From the NCBI RefSeq assembly GCF_002252585.1, contig NZ_NQLD01000014.1: a stretch of DNA of 64,000 nucleotides. One strand, given 5' to 3'. Each line of letters begins with the position of its first letter. Positions within the stretch are counted from its first letter, which is position 1. The stretch comes from Methanocatella intestini. Lineage in GTDB: Archaea; Methanobacteriota; Methanobacteria; Methanobacteriales; Methanobacteriaceae. The position numbers were made by a program, and so were the translations under genes. A model generated the notes under the pieces. It saw only the letters and a list, made by a program, of their open reading frames with translations. It did no database searches and had not been told where the DNA came from. Shown in pieces: positions 35,063 through 42,290 of the stretch.

Positions 35063-36217
35063 CTTATTTACAGTTTGGCTAGATGATTCTACTTTTTCAT
35101 ATAACTTATCAAAATCTTTATCTTTATCTATTATTGTAAGTAACGGCTCATCTTTTTGTGTAATTGATCCGAGATGGGGCATATCATAAAGGTTGTTTAA
35201 ATCTATTTTTTCATACTTTACTGTTTTGGGGGAGTATATTATTTTTTTATAGCTGTAATATTTCGCTTTGTCAATAGCTATTATTTCATTTTGACAGGCT
35301 TTGATATGTGCTTCAAGCATATTGATTCCTAAAGCTTGCTGGACACATTCAAATGTTCCCTGAATTCTGGGATTTATTTCAATTACATATAATCCGTTTT
35401 TATTTAAAATAAAATCTACACCATTTGATCCGATTAATTCAAATTTTCGGATTAGTTTTTCAGAAGTATCTGCCATTTCTCTGTTTATTGCATCAGTATT
35501 TTTTACAGGTGCCAATATTGATTTTTCGGTTAATGGAAGAATATTTCCAACATATTTGAACTGGCTGTTTTTTTCAAAGTCATGCTGGGTTAGCAGTCTT
35601 GAATTTACAATGTTTTCAGCTTCATTTTCACTGGCCAATACTGAAGAACTTAAATTTATACCTTCAATATATTCCTGAACAATCAGTTTTTCATCACAGT
35701 TTAATTGAAGTTGTGATTGATTATTTAATAAGTTTGTATTATATCCTCCTGATCCTTTAAGTGGTTTTGCAATATATTGAACTTCAGGATTATTTTTTTG
35801 AATTTCAACAGCTTCATCTACATCATTCACATAAAAAGTTTCGGGAGTTAAAAATTCGTCTCTGATTTTTTTATAAAATCGGTATTTGTCTTCAACTTTG
35901 CTGATGTCTTTATTTCCCAGAATCTTTTTTTGATGTTTTTTTTCAAAATCATTTGGTGAAATTCCGGAAATCGGAATAATATAATCTACCTCATCAAGAT
36001 AGTCTTTGGAAACATTTAAGATATTTTCGCTGCTGAATTTATCTTCAAAAACACCGCAGTCAGGATTAATACTTTCATCCAATATTATTTTCTGGTTTTC
36101 AATTGACGGAACATCAGATGTTGAAAAATAGCTAGTTGAATAAATAGTATAATTTAGTTTTAGTCCGCTTTCAATCATACTTCGAGTATTTATTCCAATA
36201 AGAAGTAATTTTTCCAT
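35042..36217 (-). CDS. ATP-grasp domain enzyme (COG2232-like carboligase)
   Basis: 391 residues. The N-terminal pre-ATP-grasp domain starts with LLIGINTRSMIESGLKLNYT. The ATP-grasp core (about 110-310) shows YIAKPLKGSGGYNT (phosphate loop), KLIVQEYIEGINLSSSV (hinge) and LYVIEINPRIQGTFE (metal-binding Glu and Asn). These enzymes join a carboxylate to an amine or thiol through an acyl phosphate. The archaeal group resembles biotin carboxylase-related ligases of unknown substrate. The tRNA-Gln gene lies 32 bases upstream on the same strand. Confidence 0.72.
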   Translation of the reverse strand: MEKLLLIGINTRSMIESGLKLNYTIYSTSYFSTSDVPSIENQKIILDESINPDCGVFEDKFSSENILNVSKDYLDEVDYIIPISGISPNDFEKKHQKKILGNKDISKVEDKYRFYKKIRDEFLTPETFYVNDVDEAVEIQKNNPEVQYIAKPLKGSGGYNTNLLNNQSQLQLNCDEKLIVQEYIEGINLSSSVLASENEAENIVNSRLLTQHDFEKNSQFKYVGNILPLTEKSILAPVKNTDAINREMADTSEKLIRKFELIGSNGVDFILNKNGLYVIEINPRIQGTFECVQQALGINMLEAHIKACQNEIIAIDKAKYYSYKKIIYSPKTVKYEKIDLNNLYDMPHLGSITQKDEPLLTIIDKDKDFDKLYEKVESSSQTVNKLANNSQ

Positions 36218-36249
36218 AAAATATCAAGCAAAAAAAGTTTTTTTAAAAA

Positions 36250-36321
36250 TAGTCCCGAGCGGAGTCGAACCGCCGTCTCCGGGTCCAAAGCCTAGAAGGA
36301 TTACCACTACCCTACGGGACT
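36250..36321 (-). tRNA. tRNA-Gln (anticodon UUG)
   Basis: 72 bases with discriminator A and no encoded CCA. Acceptor AGTCCCG pairs with CGGGACT; D arm GGGTAGTGGTAATCC; anticodon loop CTTTGGA gives UUG at 34-36; T arm GGCGG-TTCGACT-CCGCT(C). The anticodon stem CTAGG/CCCGG holds an A-C opposition at 29-41. In methanogens this tRNA is charged with Glu and amidated by GatDE. Promoter at 36373-36389. Confidence 0.93.
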
Positions 36322-36372
36322 ATATTTTGTTTGTACCAGTAGTACAACATTCTATATTTATTTGATAAGTAG

Positions 36373-36389
36373 TATATAAATATATCGGT
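36373..36389 (-). promoter_or_regulatory. Stable-RNA promoter (BRE/TATA) of tRNA-Gln
   Basis: On the minus strand, ACCGATATATTTATATA: the ACCGA BRE followed by the TTTATATA box typical of methanogen tRNA and rRNA promoters. It lies about 52 bases before the tRNA 5' end. The same 17 bases recur at 40932-40948. Confidence 0.65.
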
Positions 36390-36779
36390 TTATTTTAAAT
36401 TTTTATAAAATAGACATTCTTCATGCCAACAACAGTCTTCACATACATCCTTGACACTATTTTTGCTGTTAAAAATATGTTTAGTTTCATTAAATAACTT
36501 TAATGCATCATATTCTTTGCTATTATCTATTTTTGATAGGATTTCATTATCCATCTTTATGATTTCTGCATTCTGTTTTTCATTTCCGCAAAGATTATTT
36601 TTTAAATTTGGACAGCATCTGCAGATATCATCAGCTTTATTTGTAATAGAAACAGTTGTATTTTCAGATTTTCTCAGGTTATTTATATATGTCATATTTT
36701 TAACAAAACTGTCGTCATATCCATAACCCTGAAATCCCTGAAGACATAACAAGTGATGTCCTCTTAATTTAATTTTCAT
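36390..36779 (-). CDS. DUF1284 domain protein
   Basis: 129 residues. The N-terminus KLRGHHLLCLQGFQGYGYDD is the DUF1284 signature. Nine Cys residues, including RCCPNLKNNLCG and VCEDCCWHEECLF, suggest an iron-sulfur or zinc site. Family function unknown to me. RBS TGAT lies three bases before ATG. It is followed directly by the tRNA-Gln promoter. Confidence 0.75.
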   Translation of the reverse strand: MKIKLRGHHLLCLQGFQGYGYDDSFVKNMTYINNLRKSENTTVSITNKADDICRCCPNLKNNLCGNEKQNAEIIKMDNEILSKIDNSKEYDALKLFNETKHIFNSKNSVKDVCEDCCWHEECLFYKNLK

Positions 36780-36784
36780 AATAT

Positions 36785-36819
36785 CAGTAAATAAAAAAAA
36801 GAAAAGGTTAAAAAACCTT
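36785..36819 (-). terminator. Terminator of bioY
   Basis: Inverted repeat AAGGTT (36804-36809) and AACCTT (36814-36819) with a 4-base loop, followed on the minus strand by TTTCTTTTTTTTATTTAC. Two bases beyond the bioY stop. Confidence 0.6.
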
Positions 36820-36821
36820 AT

Positions 36822-37427
36822 TTATTCTTTTGGTAAAAATACTTTAGATACAGATGCTGCACTTAATATTTTTACAATATCTCCAGCAATAAATGGAACA
36901 AGTCCCATAATTAACAATTCAGAAATTGAGAGCATTGCACCTTGAGTCATATAAGCCCATAGAGCTAATCCAGCAAGTCCTGGAATGTAAATTATTGCGA
37001 AGTTAGCTATTCCAATAACTGTTGCCATTTTAGTGAAGTTACGTGCATCTGCATATTTGTCAGTTATAGCACCAATAAAGTAAGATGCAAGAATAAATCC
37101 TATAAAGTATCCGCAATTGGATCCAAGAAGTACATCTATTCCACCACTCATATTAGCAAACCATGGTACACAAGCTACACCAAGAACAATGTATAAAACT
37201 TGGCTTAAACATCCATATCTTTTACCAAGTATTAATCCAGAGCATAACACTGCAAATGTTTGTGCAGTTATTGGTACTGGAGTCCATGGGAGTGGAATAA
37301 TAATTTGAGCCATTAAACCTGTAAAACAAGCCATTAAAAATGACATTAATATTTTAGCAAGAGTACTAGATTCACGTATTCCCTGGAATATGCTTTTTCT
37401 AGCAGTATAATAATTATTCATATTCAT
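36822..37427 (-). CDS. bioY: Biotin transporter BioY (ECF substrate-binding component)
   Basis: 201 residues, six membrane helices. Family signature: PLPWTPVPITAQTFAVLCSG (residues about 46-65) and GGIDVLLGSNCGYFIGFILA. It binds biotin in the membrane and works with an ECF energising module (EcfT/EcfA), which is not in this window. RBS GGGAG is eight bases before the first ATG; a second ATG (37421) is possible. Its own promoter is likely in the 98 bases upstream. Confidence 0.92.
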   Translation of the reverse strand: MNMNNYYTARKSIFQGIRESSTLAKILMSFLMACFTGLMAQIIIPLPWTPVPITAQTFAVLCSGLILGKRYGCLSQVLYIVLGVACVPWFANMSGGIDVLLGSNCGYFIGFILASYFIGAITDKYADARNFTKMATVIGIANFAIIYIPGLAGLALWAYMTQGAMLSISELLIMGLVPFIAGDIVKILSAASVSKVFLPKE

Positions 37428-37525
37428 AGTATTTTCTCCCTGATTTTTAAATCATAATACTTTAATATATTTATCATTTTTACTATTTAATTTTTTGTAC
37501 AATTGTTTATATAAAAAATAGCTAA

Positions 37526-38434
37526 TTAGTTATTGATATGTTGATTGTAAATTTGGGTTGTAGATAAATTGCTGTGTCCAAGTATTTCCTGGATTATTTT
37601 GATATTTACTCCTTGTTCAAGTAAATGTGTTGCATAGGAATGACGTAAAATGTGTGGGGTTATTTTCTTTTTGATTCCGCTTTCATTTCCATATTTTTTT
37701 ATCATTAGCTGAACATATCTTGGAGTTAACTGATTTCCACTTTTATTAACTACTAAATACTTGCTTTTTTGAGTTCTTTTTTTTAAATATTTTTGTATTA
37801 ACTGGTTGGATGATTTATCAAGTAAAATAACGCGGCTATTGTTTCTACTTACAATGGATAATTGTTTTTCTTCAAAATTCACATCATCTATAGTTAGGTT
37901 TATAAGTTCAGAAACACGCAGTCCGGAAGAATATAATAATGTTACTATTAATTTATCGCGTATTTTAGTAATGACACGAAAATCAGAATCCGAATTTTCA
38001 TCCCATGTAATGCTGTCTAATAGTTGTTTTACTTCTTTTTGTGTTAAAAAATTTGGTGAAGGTTTAGTTCTTTTTGGAATTGCAATTGAATCTAAAAAAT
38101 GGATATTGTTAAATTCAAGGAATTTTTTAATAACTACTGTAACTAAGTATATGTAATTTTGACTAACATTTTTCACTTGTTTTAAATGGATTATATAACC
38201 GTTAAAGAATTTTATGAATTCTTTTTCATTATAAATAGCTATTTGATTTTTTAAGTAAGTGGTAAACTTATGTATTATTGATGAATAGGTTTTAATAGTG
38301 TTTTGTGAATAATTATTGTCTTTTAAAGAAGTTATATAATTTTCTTTTATTTTATTAAAATTATAAACATCGAGAATATTGATTTTATTCCCGTTTTTGT
38401 CTATAATTTCATTTTTAAAATCATATGTTTCCAT
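37526..38434 (-). CDS. xerA: Tyrosine recombinase, XerA-like
   Basis: 302 residues: an N-terminal SAM-like DNA-binding domain (residues 25-115) and a C-terminal catalytic domain with Arg173 (SSGLRVSEL), His261-x-x-Arg264 (HILRHSY), His287 (LGHSNLSTT) and nucleophile Tyr296. The catalytic Lys of the beta hairpin, usually in GKGxKxR, is not evident: the segment reads VSRNNSRV. Archaeal XerA resolves chromosome dimers at dif. It starts 12 bases after dnaG on the same strand, so the two are probably co-expressed. Confidence 0.78.
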   Translation of the reverse strand: METYDFKNEIIDKNGNKINILDVYNFNKIKENYITSLKDNNYSQNTIKTYSSIIHKFTTYLKNQIAIYNEKEFIKFFNGYIIHLKQVKNVSQNYIYLVTVVIKKFLEFNNIHFLDSIAIPKRTKPSPNFLTQKEVKQLLDSITWDENSDSDFRVITKIRDKLIVTLLYSSGLRVSELINLTIDDVNFEEKQLSIVSRNNSRVILLDKSSNQLIQKYLKKRTQKSKYLVVNKSGNQLTPRYVQLMIKKYGNESGIKKKITPHILRHSYATHLLEQGVNIKIIQEILGHSNLSTTQIYNQHINN

Positions 38435-38446
38435 TAGGACACCTTA

Positions 38447-39700
38447 TTAATCCATAGTTATTATTTTTAAGTCACCTGGTTTTTTAACTATGTTCATGGA
38501 TTTAAATGCAACTAATCTTTTTATTCCTTTTAATGAAGCAACATCAACAAGTCTTTGACTTATAATTCCATCAAAAATAACAGTATCAGCAGTATTTTCT
38601 ATATTTTTAATTTCTTCATAAATGTTTTCGACTTCTACTTCCTGTGTCATGTTTAAAGCTTCATCTAAGATAGCTCCACAGCCGCTGCCTTCAAATTCTT
38701 TTAACATGTCTTTCATTAATTTTGTTTCGTCATCTTCAACTGGAATTTCTTCAATTTCCACTTCTTTAACTTTAGGTTCGTATTGTTGTTTATTATTTGA
38801 ATGTTTATTATTGTGTTTGTTGTTATGTTTTTTAGAAGTGGTTTTGTTGTTAGATTCACTTAATATATTGTGATTAGCTAAAAATTGTGCTGTAGGAACT
38901 TTATCTCTTAGAGCGATTAATACTTCGTCTTTTTCAAGGTCTTCAACTTCTTTACCTTTAGGAGCACGAGTAATATAATCAACATCTCCTATTTGCAAAA
39001 GCTCTTTTAAAATAAGTTCTCCGCCACGATCACCATCTACAAATGCAGTTGTTGTTCTTTTTTTACTTAAATTCCCTATAGATTGTGGGACACTAACTCC
39101 TTCAACAGCTACAGTATTTTTGATACCATATTTAAGTAAATTCAATACATCGCTACGACCTTCCACTACGATAATTGCATCAGAAGTGTGTATGCTTGGA
39201 CCTGCAGGTAATCTGTCTTCACCATATTCTGAGATTTCATGAACACGCATTGCTTCTCTTACTTCTTCAATCATTCTCATACTAGCTGGACTGGCACTTT
39301 CAATCATGTTTTTGTAGATTTCCTTTGCACGGTTTACAACCTGTTCTCTTTTAACTGCTCTTACGTCTTCAACTTTAACTGTGTGAATTTCTGCTTCACA
39401 GGGTCCGACACGGTTAATTGTTTCAAGTGATGCTGCGAGAATGGCGGTTTCAACTCTGTCTAAGCTGGATGGAATTACAATTTCTCCTTTAGCTCTTCCA
39501 CCATTGGAATGAATCATTACCTGAATCCTGCCGATTCTTCCAGTTCTTTGAAGTTCTCTTAAATCTAAATCATTACTTAATAATCCTTCTGTTTGTCCAA
39601 ATACTGCACCGACTACATCTGGTTTTTCTACAATACCATTTGCATTAATTTGTGCATGAATTAAGTATTTTGTTGTAGTTAATTCTTCTCCTTTTCCCAT
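38447..39700 (-). CDS. dnaG: DnaG-type primase / exosome-associated protein
   Basis: 417 residues. The archaeal DnaG family binds the exosome and has weak primase activity. The Toprim domain shows IVVEGRSDVLNLL (Glu180) and FVDGDRGGE (Asp222, Asp224). Between about residues 283 and 308 lies a low-complexity Asn/Lys/His linker (KKHNNKHNNKHSNNKQQ) joining the core to the C-terminal domain (GCGAILDEALNMTQ). RBS AAGGAGG. Operon with xerA. Confidence 0.93.
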   Translation of the reverse strand: MGKGEELTTTKYLIHAQINANGIVEKPDVVGAVFGQTEGLLSNDLDLRELQRTGRIGRIQVMIHSNGGRAKGEIVIPSSLDRVETAILAASLETINRVGPCEAEIHTVKVEDVRAVKREQVVNRAKEIYKNMIESASPASMRMIEEVREAMRVHEISEYGEDRLPAGPSIHTSDAIIVVEGRSDVLNLLKYGIKNTVAVEGVSVPQSIGNLSKKRTTTAFVDGDRGGELILKELLQIGDVDYITRAPKGKEVEDLEKDEVLIALRDKVPTAQFLANHNILSESNNKTTSKKHNNKHNNKHSNNKQQYEPKVKEVEIEEIPVEDDETKLMKDMLKEFEGSGCGAILDEALNMTQEVEVENIYEEIKNIENTADTVIFDGIISQRLVDVASLKGIKRLVAFKSMNIVKKPGDLKIITMD

Positions 39701-40026
39701 TGTTAAGCCTCCTTTTTATTTTTATTGGCTTATTTTCTCATCTTTCTAAAAATTGGGTATTTTAAGAAATAATCTTGATAAACATATTTAATATCTTTTA
39801 GTTAAGATATCTTTTATACACTAAAAAGAGTTAAAATCTACTGAGCATATTACTAATTTCATTTATAGCTTATAATCGCCATTTTTCTTTATTTTTTAAG
39901 ATTATATTTAGTTAGTAATATTAATTGCTCCTGTTTTGTTTTTAAATTGAATAATAATTAAGTTGTAATAATGAATGTAAATAAACTCTTTAAGTATAAT
40001 TGTGAGTATTTTTTTATACTTCATTA
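39701..40026. other. Divergent intergenic region between dnaG and the RraA-like gene
   Basis: Very A+T-rich. The dnaG ribosome binding site lies at 39703-39712. No gene or RNA recognised in the rest. A smaller imperfect repeat (AGTAT...ATACT, 40006-40019) lies before the palindrome at 40027. Confidence 0.4.
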
Positions 40027-40043
40027 AGTATTTTGAAAATACT
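40027..40043 (+). promoter_or_regulatory. Palindrome beside the TATA box of the RraA-like gene (operator candidate)
   Basis: AGTATTTTGAAAATACT is a perfect inverted repeat (8-base arms, one central base). It directly abuts the TATA-like AATATATATA (40043-40053), about 100 bases before the ATG at 40145. A regulator bound here would interfere with TBP/TFB. Confidence 0.4.
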
Positions 40044-40144
40044 AATATATATAATTAGTTAGTTATGTCAAAATTTTTGAAAAATCTTTTTTAATTGGTT
40101 TTTACATATTATATTATAATAATTTAATTAAGAGAAGTGATTTG

Positions 40145-40882
40145 ATGTCAATAACACCAAGTGATTTATTACACCATAAAAAAGACTTAAATAAAAAAAT
40201 TGATGTGGAAGATATAGATTTAAGCGAAATATCTATTGATGATTTAGTTTTCAATAAAAAAAATTATAAGAATTATATTAACTTGATGTCTTTACTTGAT
40301 TGTGTTTCTACTTGCCAAATTTCTGATGCATATAATGAAATTTCAAGGAGATCAGGTGTTATCAGAGAGTTAAAACCTATTAATAAATTAAAGGTTTGGG
40401 GTAGAATTACTACTTGTAAAACTAATAGTGATGATTGGGGAACTTCTGCATTGGCTATTGATGAAGCTAATGATGGTGATGTATTATTTATCAAAACCAA
40501 TAATTCTGATATGTCTGTGTGGGGAGAATTAGCTTCTACTTGCGCTAAAGCTAATGGTGTTAAAGCAACTATAATTTACGGATCTGTCAGGGATTTGGAT
40601 GCTCTTTATTATATGGATTATCCTATTTTTGCCTGTGATTATGCTCCAAATGCAGGTAGTGCTTTAGGTTTAGGCAAAATTAATGTAGATGTTTCTGTTG
40701 AGGATATGACTATTCGGCCAGGTGATTTTTTCTATGGTGATGAAACAGGAGTGGTTATCATTCCTCAATCTTTGTTTAAAAAGGTCATGAATCAAACGTT
40801 GGCTATTAAAATAAAAGAATTAGGTATTATTGATGCTATCAATAATGGCAAAACTTTGTCTCAAGCAGCTGGGTTAAAATAG
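40145..40882 (+). CDS. RraA-like family protein
   Basis: 245 residues. It matches the RraA / HMG-aldolase fold: LDCVSTCQISDAYNEISRRS, GRITTCKTNSDDWGT, and the signature GSVRDLDALYYMDYPIFA (around residue 148) plus GDFFYGDETGVVIIP. RraA-like proteins are either RNase E regulators in bacteria or divalent-metal aldolases/decarboxylases; in an archaeon without RNase E an enzyme is more likely, substrate unknown. ATG 40145 is chosen (GAAGTGAT, three-base gap) over TTG 40142. Confidence 0.78.
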   Translation: MSITPSDLLHHKKDLNKKIDVEDIDLSEISIDDLVFNKKNYKNYINLMSLLDCVSTCQISDAYNEISRRSGVIRELKPINKLKVWGRITTCKTNSDDWGTSALAIDEANDGDVLFIKTNNSDMSVWGELASTCAKANGVKATIIYGSVRDLDALYYMDYPIFACDYAPNAGSALGLGKINVDVSVEDMTIRPGDFFYGDETGVVIIPQSLFKKVMNQTLAIKIKELGIIDAINNGKTLSQAAGLK

Positions 40883-40931
40883 TGTTTAGGACAATTAAAT
40901 AGTAAAACATTTAAATAGCAAAATTTATTGA

Positions 40932-40948
40932 TATATAAATATATCGGT
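40932..40948 (-). promoter_or_regulatory. Second copy of the stable-RNA type promoter motif
   Basis: The 17 bases TATATAAATATATCGGT here equal those at the tRNA-Gln promoter and would fire leftwards (minus strand), towards the end of the RraA-like gene. On the plus strand, ATTTATATAG (40951-40960) is the likely TATA box of gar1-tfb, so the site may be a back-to-back promoter. Confidence 0.4.
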
Positions 40949-41012
40949 ACATTTATATAGTATGGCATTCATATTTAGTAATTGATACAGATTATTTTAT
41001 GATTGATTTTTT

Positions 41013-41300
41013 ATGAAAGTTTTAGGAAATAGTTTGCATATTGCAAATTCTGGAAAATTAATAGCTAAATCATCTAAAACACCTAGTCCTGGTGGCATTG
41101 TTTTTAATAGCGATAAAACTAAAATAGGCAAGGTTAGCTATGTTTTTGGACCTACTAAAAATCCATACGTTTCAATTAAATTATTTAAATCTGTTAATTT
41201 AGATAAAATCAAGAGAAACTATGGCGAAAAACTATTTGTATCAAGACCAAAATCTAAGAAACCTAGGAAGAGGAGGGTGAAAACACGAAACAAAAAGTAA
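41013..41300 (+). CDS. gar1: H/ACA RNA-protein component Gar1
   Basis: 95 residues. The Gar1 core is visible: GNSLHIANSGKLIAKSSKTP, GGIVFNSDKTKIGKVSYVFG (GKV hairpin) and NPYVSIKLF, then a basic tail ending KKPRKRRVKTRNKK. It helps Cbf5 and H/ACA guide RNAs make pseudouridine in rRNA and tRNA. The gar1-tfb order is conserved in many archaea. The end overlaps the presumed start of tfb. Confidence 0.9.
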   Translation: MKVLGNSLHIANSGKLIAKSSKTPSPGGIVFNSDKTKIGKVSYVFGPTKNPYVSIKLFKSVNLDKIKRNYGEKLFVSRPKSKKPRKRRVKTRNKK

Positions 41301-42280
41301 ACGAAATCCCTAAAAAGGTCGGACATAAAAGAACAGAAAAAGAAATTATGCAAGGTGATGTTTATGATAAAGATAAACAAACCGTATGTCCGGAATGTGG
41401 TTCCACAGAATTAATTGGTGATTATGAAAGGGCAGAAGTAGTTTGTGCTCACTGTGGATTAGTTATTGATGAAAATCTTGTGGATATGGGTCCTGAATGG
41501 AGGGCTTTTGATCACGAACAAAGAGATAAACGTACTAGGGTTGGAGCTCCAATCACTTACACCATTCACGATAAAGGTTTAAGTACTATGATTGATTGGA
41601 GGAATAAAGACATTTATGGTCGCGATATTCCTGCAAGAAATAGGGCACAATGGTATAGATTAAGGAAATGGCAAAGAAAAATTAGGATTTCTGGTGCTAC
41701 AGAACGTAACTTGGCATTTGCATTAAGTGAGTTAGACAGAGATTCTTCAAGATTAGGTCTTCCAAGAAGTGTGAGGGAAGCTGCATCTGTAGTATACAGA
41801 AGTGCAGTAGATAACAAACTTATTCGTGGAAGAAGTATTGAAGGAGTAGTTGCTGCTTCTTTATATGCTGCTTGTAGACGTTGTAATGTTCCCCGTACTT
41901 TAGATGAAATAGCTGAAGTTTCAAGAGTTACTAAAAAAGAAGTAGGTAGGACTTATAGGTTCCTTACAAGAGAATTAAACATTAAATTACCGCCAACTTC
42001 TCCAGTAGATTATGTGCCTAGATTTGCTAGTGAATTAGGTTTATCTGGTGAAGCACAATCCAGAGCTATTGAAATTATTGAAAAAGCAATGGAAAAAGGT
42101 TTAACTTCTGGTAGAGGGCCAACTGGTGTAGCTGCGGCTGCATTGTATATTGCATCTGTTTTATTAGGTGAAAGAAAAACTCAAAGAGATGTAGCAGATA
42201 TTGCAGGTGTTACTGAAGTAACTATAAGAAACAGGTATAAAGAATTAACAGAACAACTTGAAATGGGTGTAACTTTATAA
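41285..42280 (+). CDS. tfb: Transcription initiation factor IIB
   Basis: About 331 residues. Zinc ribbon CPECGSTELIGDYERAEVVC..C, B-reader/linker, then two cyclin repeats (RNLAFALSELDRDSSRLGLP and AIEIIEKAMEKGLTSGRGPT). TFB binds TBP-DNA and recruits RNA polymerase. The first ATG in frame is 41348, which has no good ribosome binding site. The frame stays open upstream, and GGAGGGTGA (41272-41280) is followed after four bases by ACG at 41285, giving (M)KQKVNEIPKKVGHK. I favour this non-canonical start; the 310-residue form from 41348 is the conventional reading. Confidence 0.9.
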   Translation, partial: TKQKVNEIPKKVGHKRTEKEIMQGDVYDKDKQTVCPECGSTELIGDYERAEVVCAHCGLVIDENLVDMGPEWRAFDHEQRDKRTRVGAPITYTIHDKGLSTMIDWRNKDIYGRDIPARNRAQWYRLRKWQRKIRISGATERNLAFALSELDRDSSRLGLPRSVREAASVVYRSAVDNKLIRGRSIEGVVAASLYAACRRCNVPRTLDEIAEVSRVTKKEVGRTYRFLTRELNIKLPPTSPVDYVPRFASELGLSGEAQSRAIEIIEKAMEKGLTSGRGPTGVAAAALYIASVLLGERKTQRDVADIAGVTEVTIRNRYKELTEQLEMGVTL

Positions 42281-42290
42281 ACACTCCATT

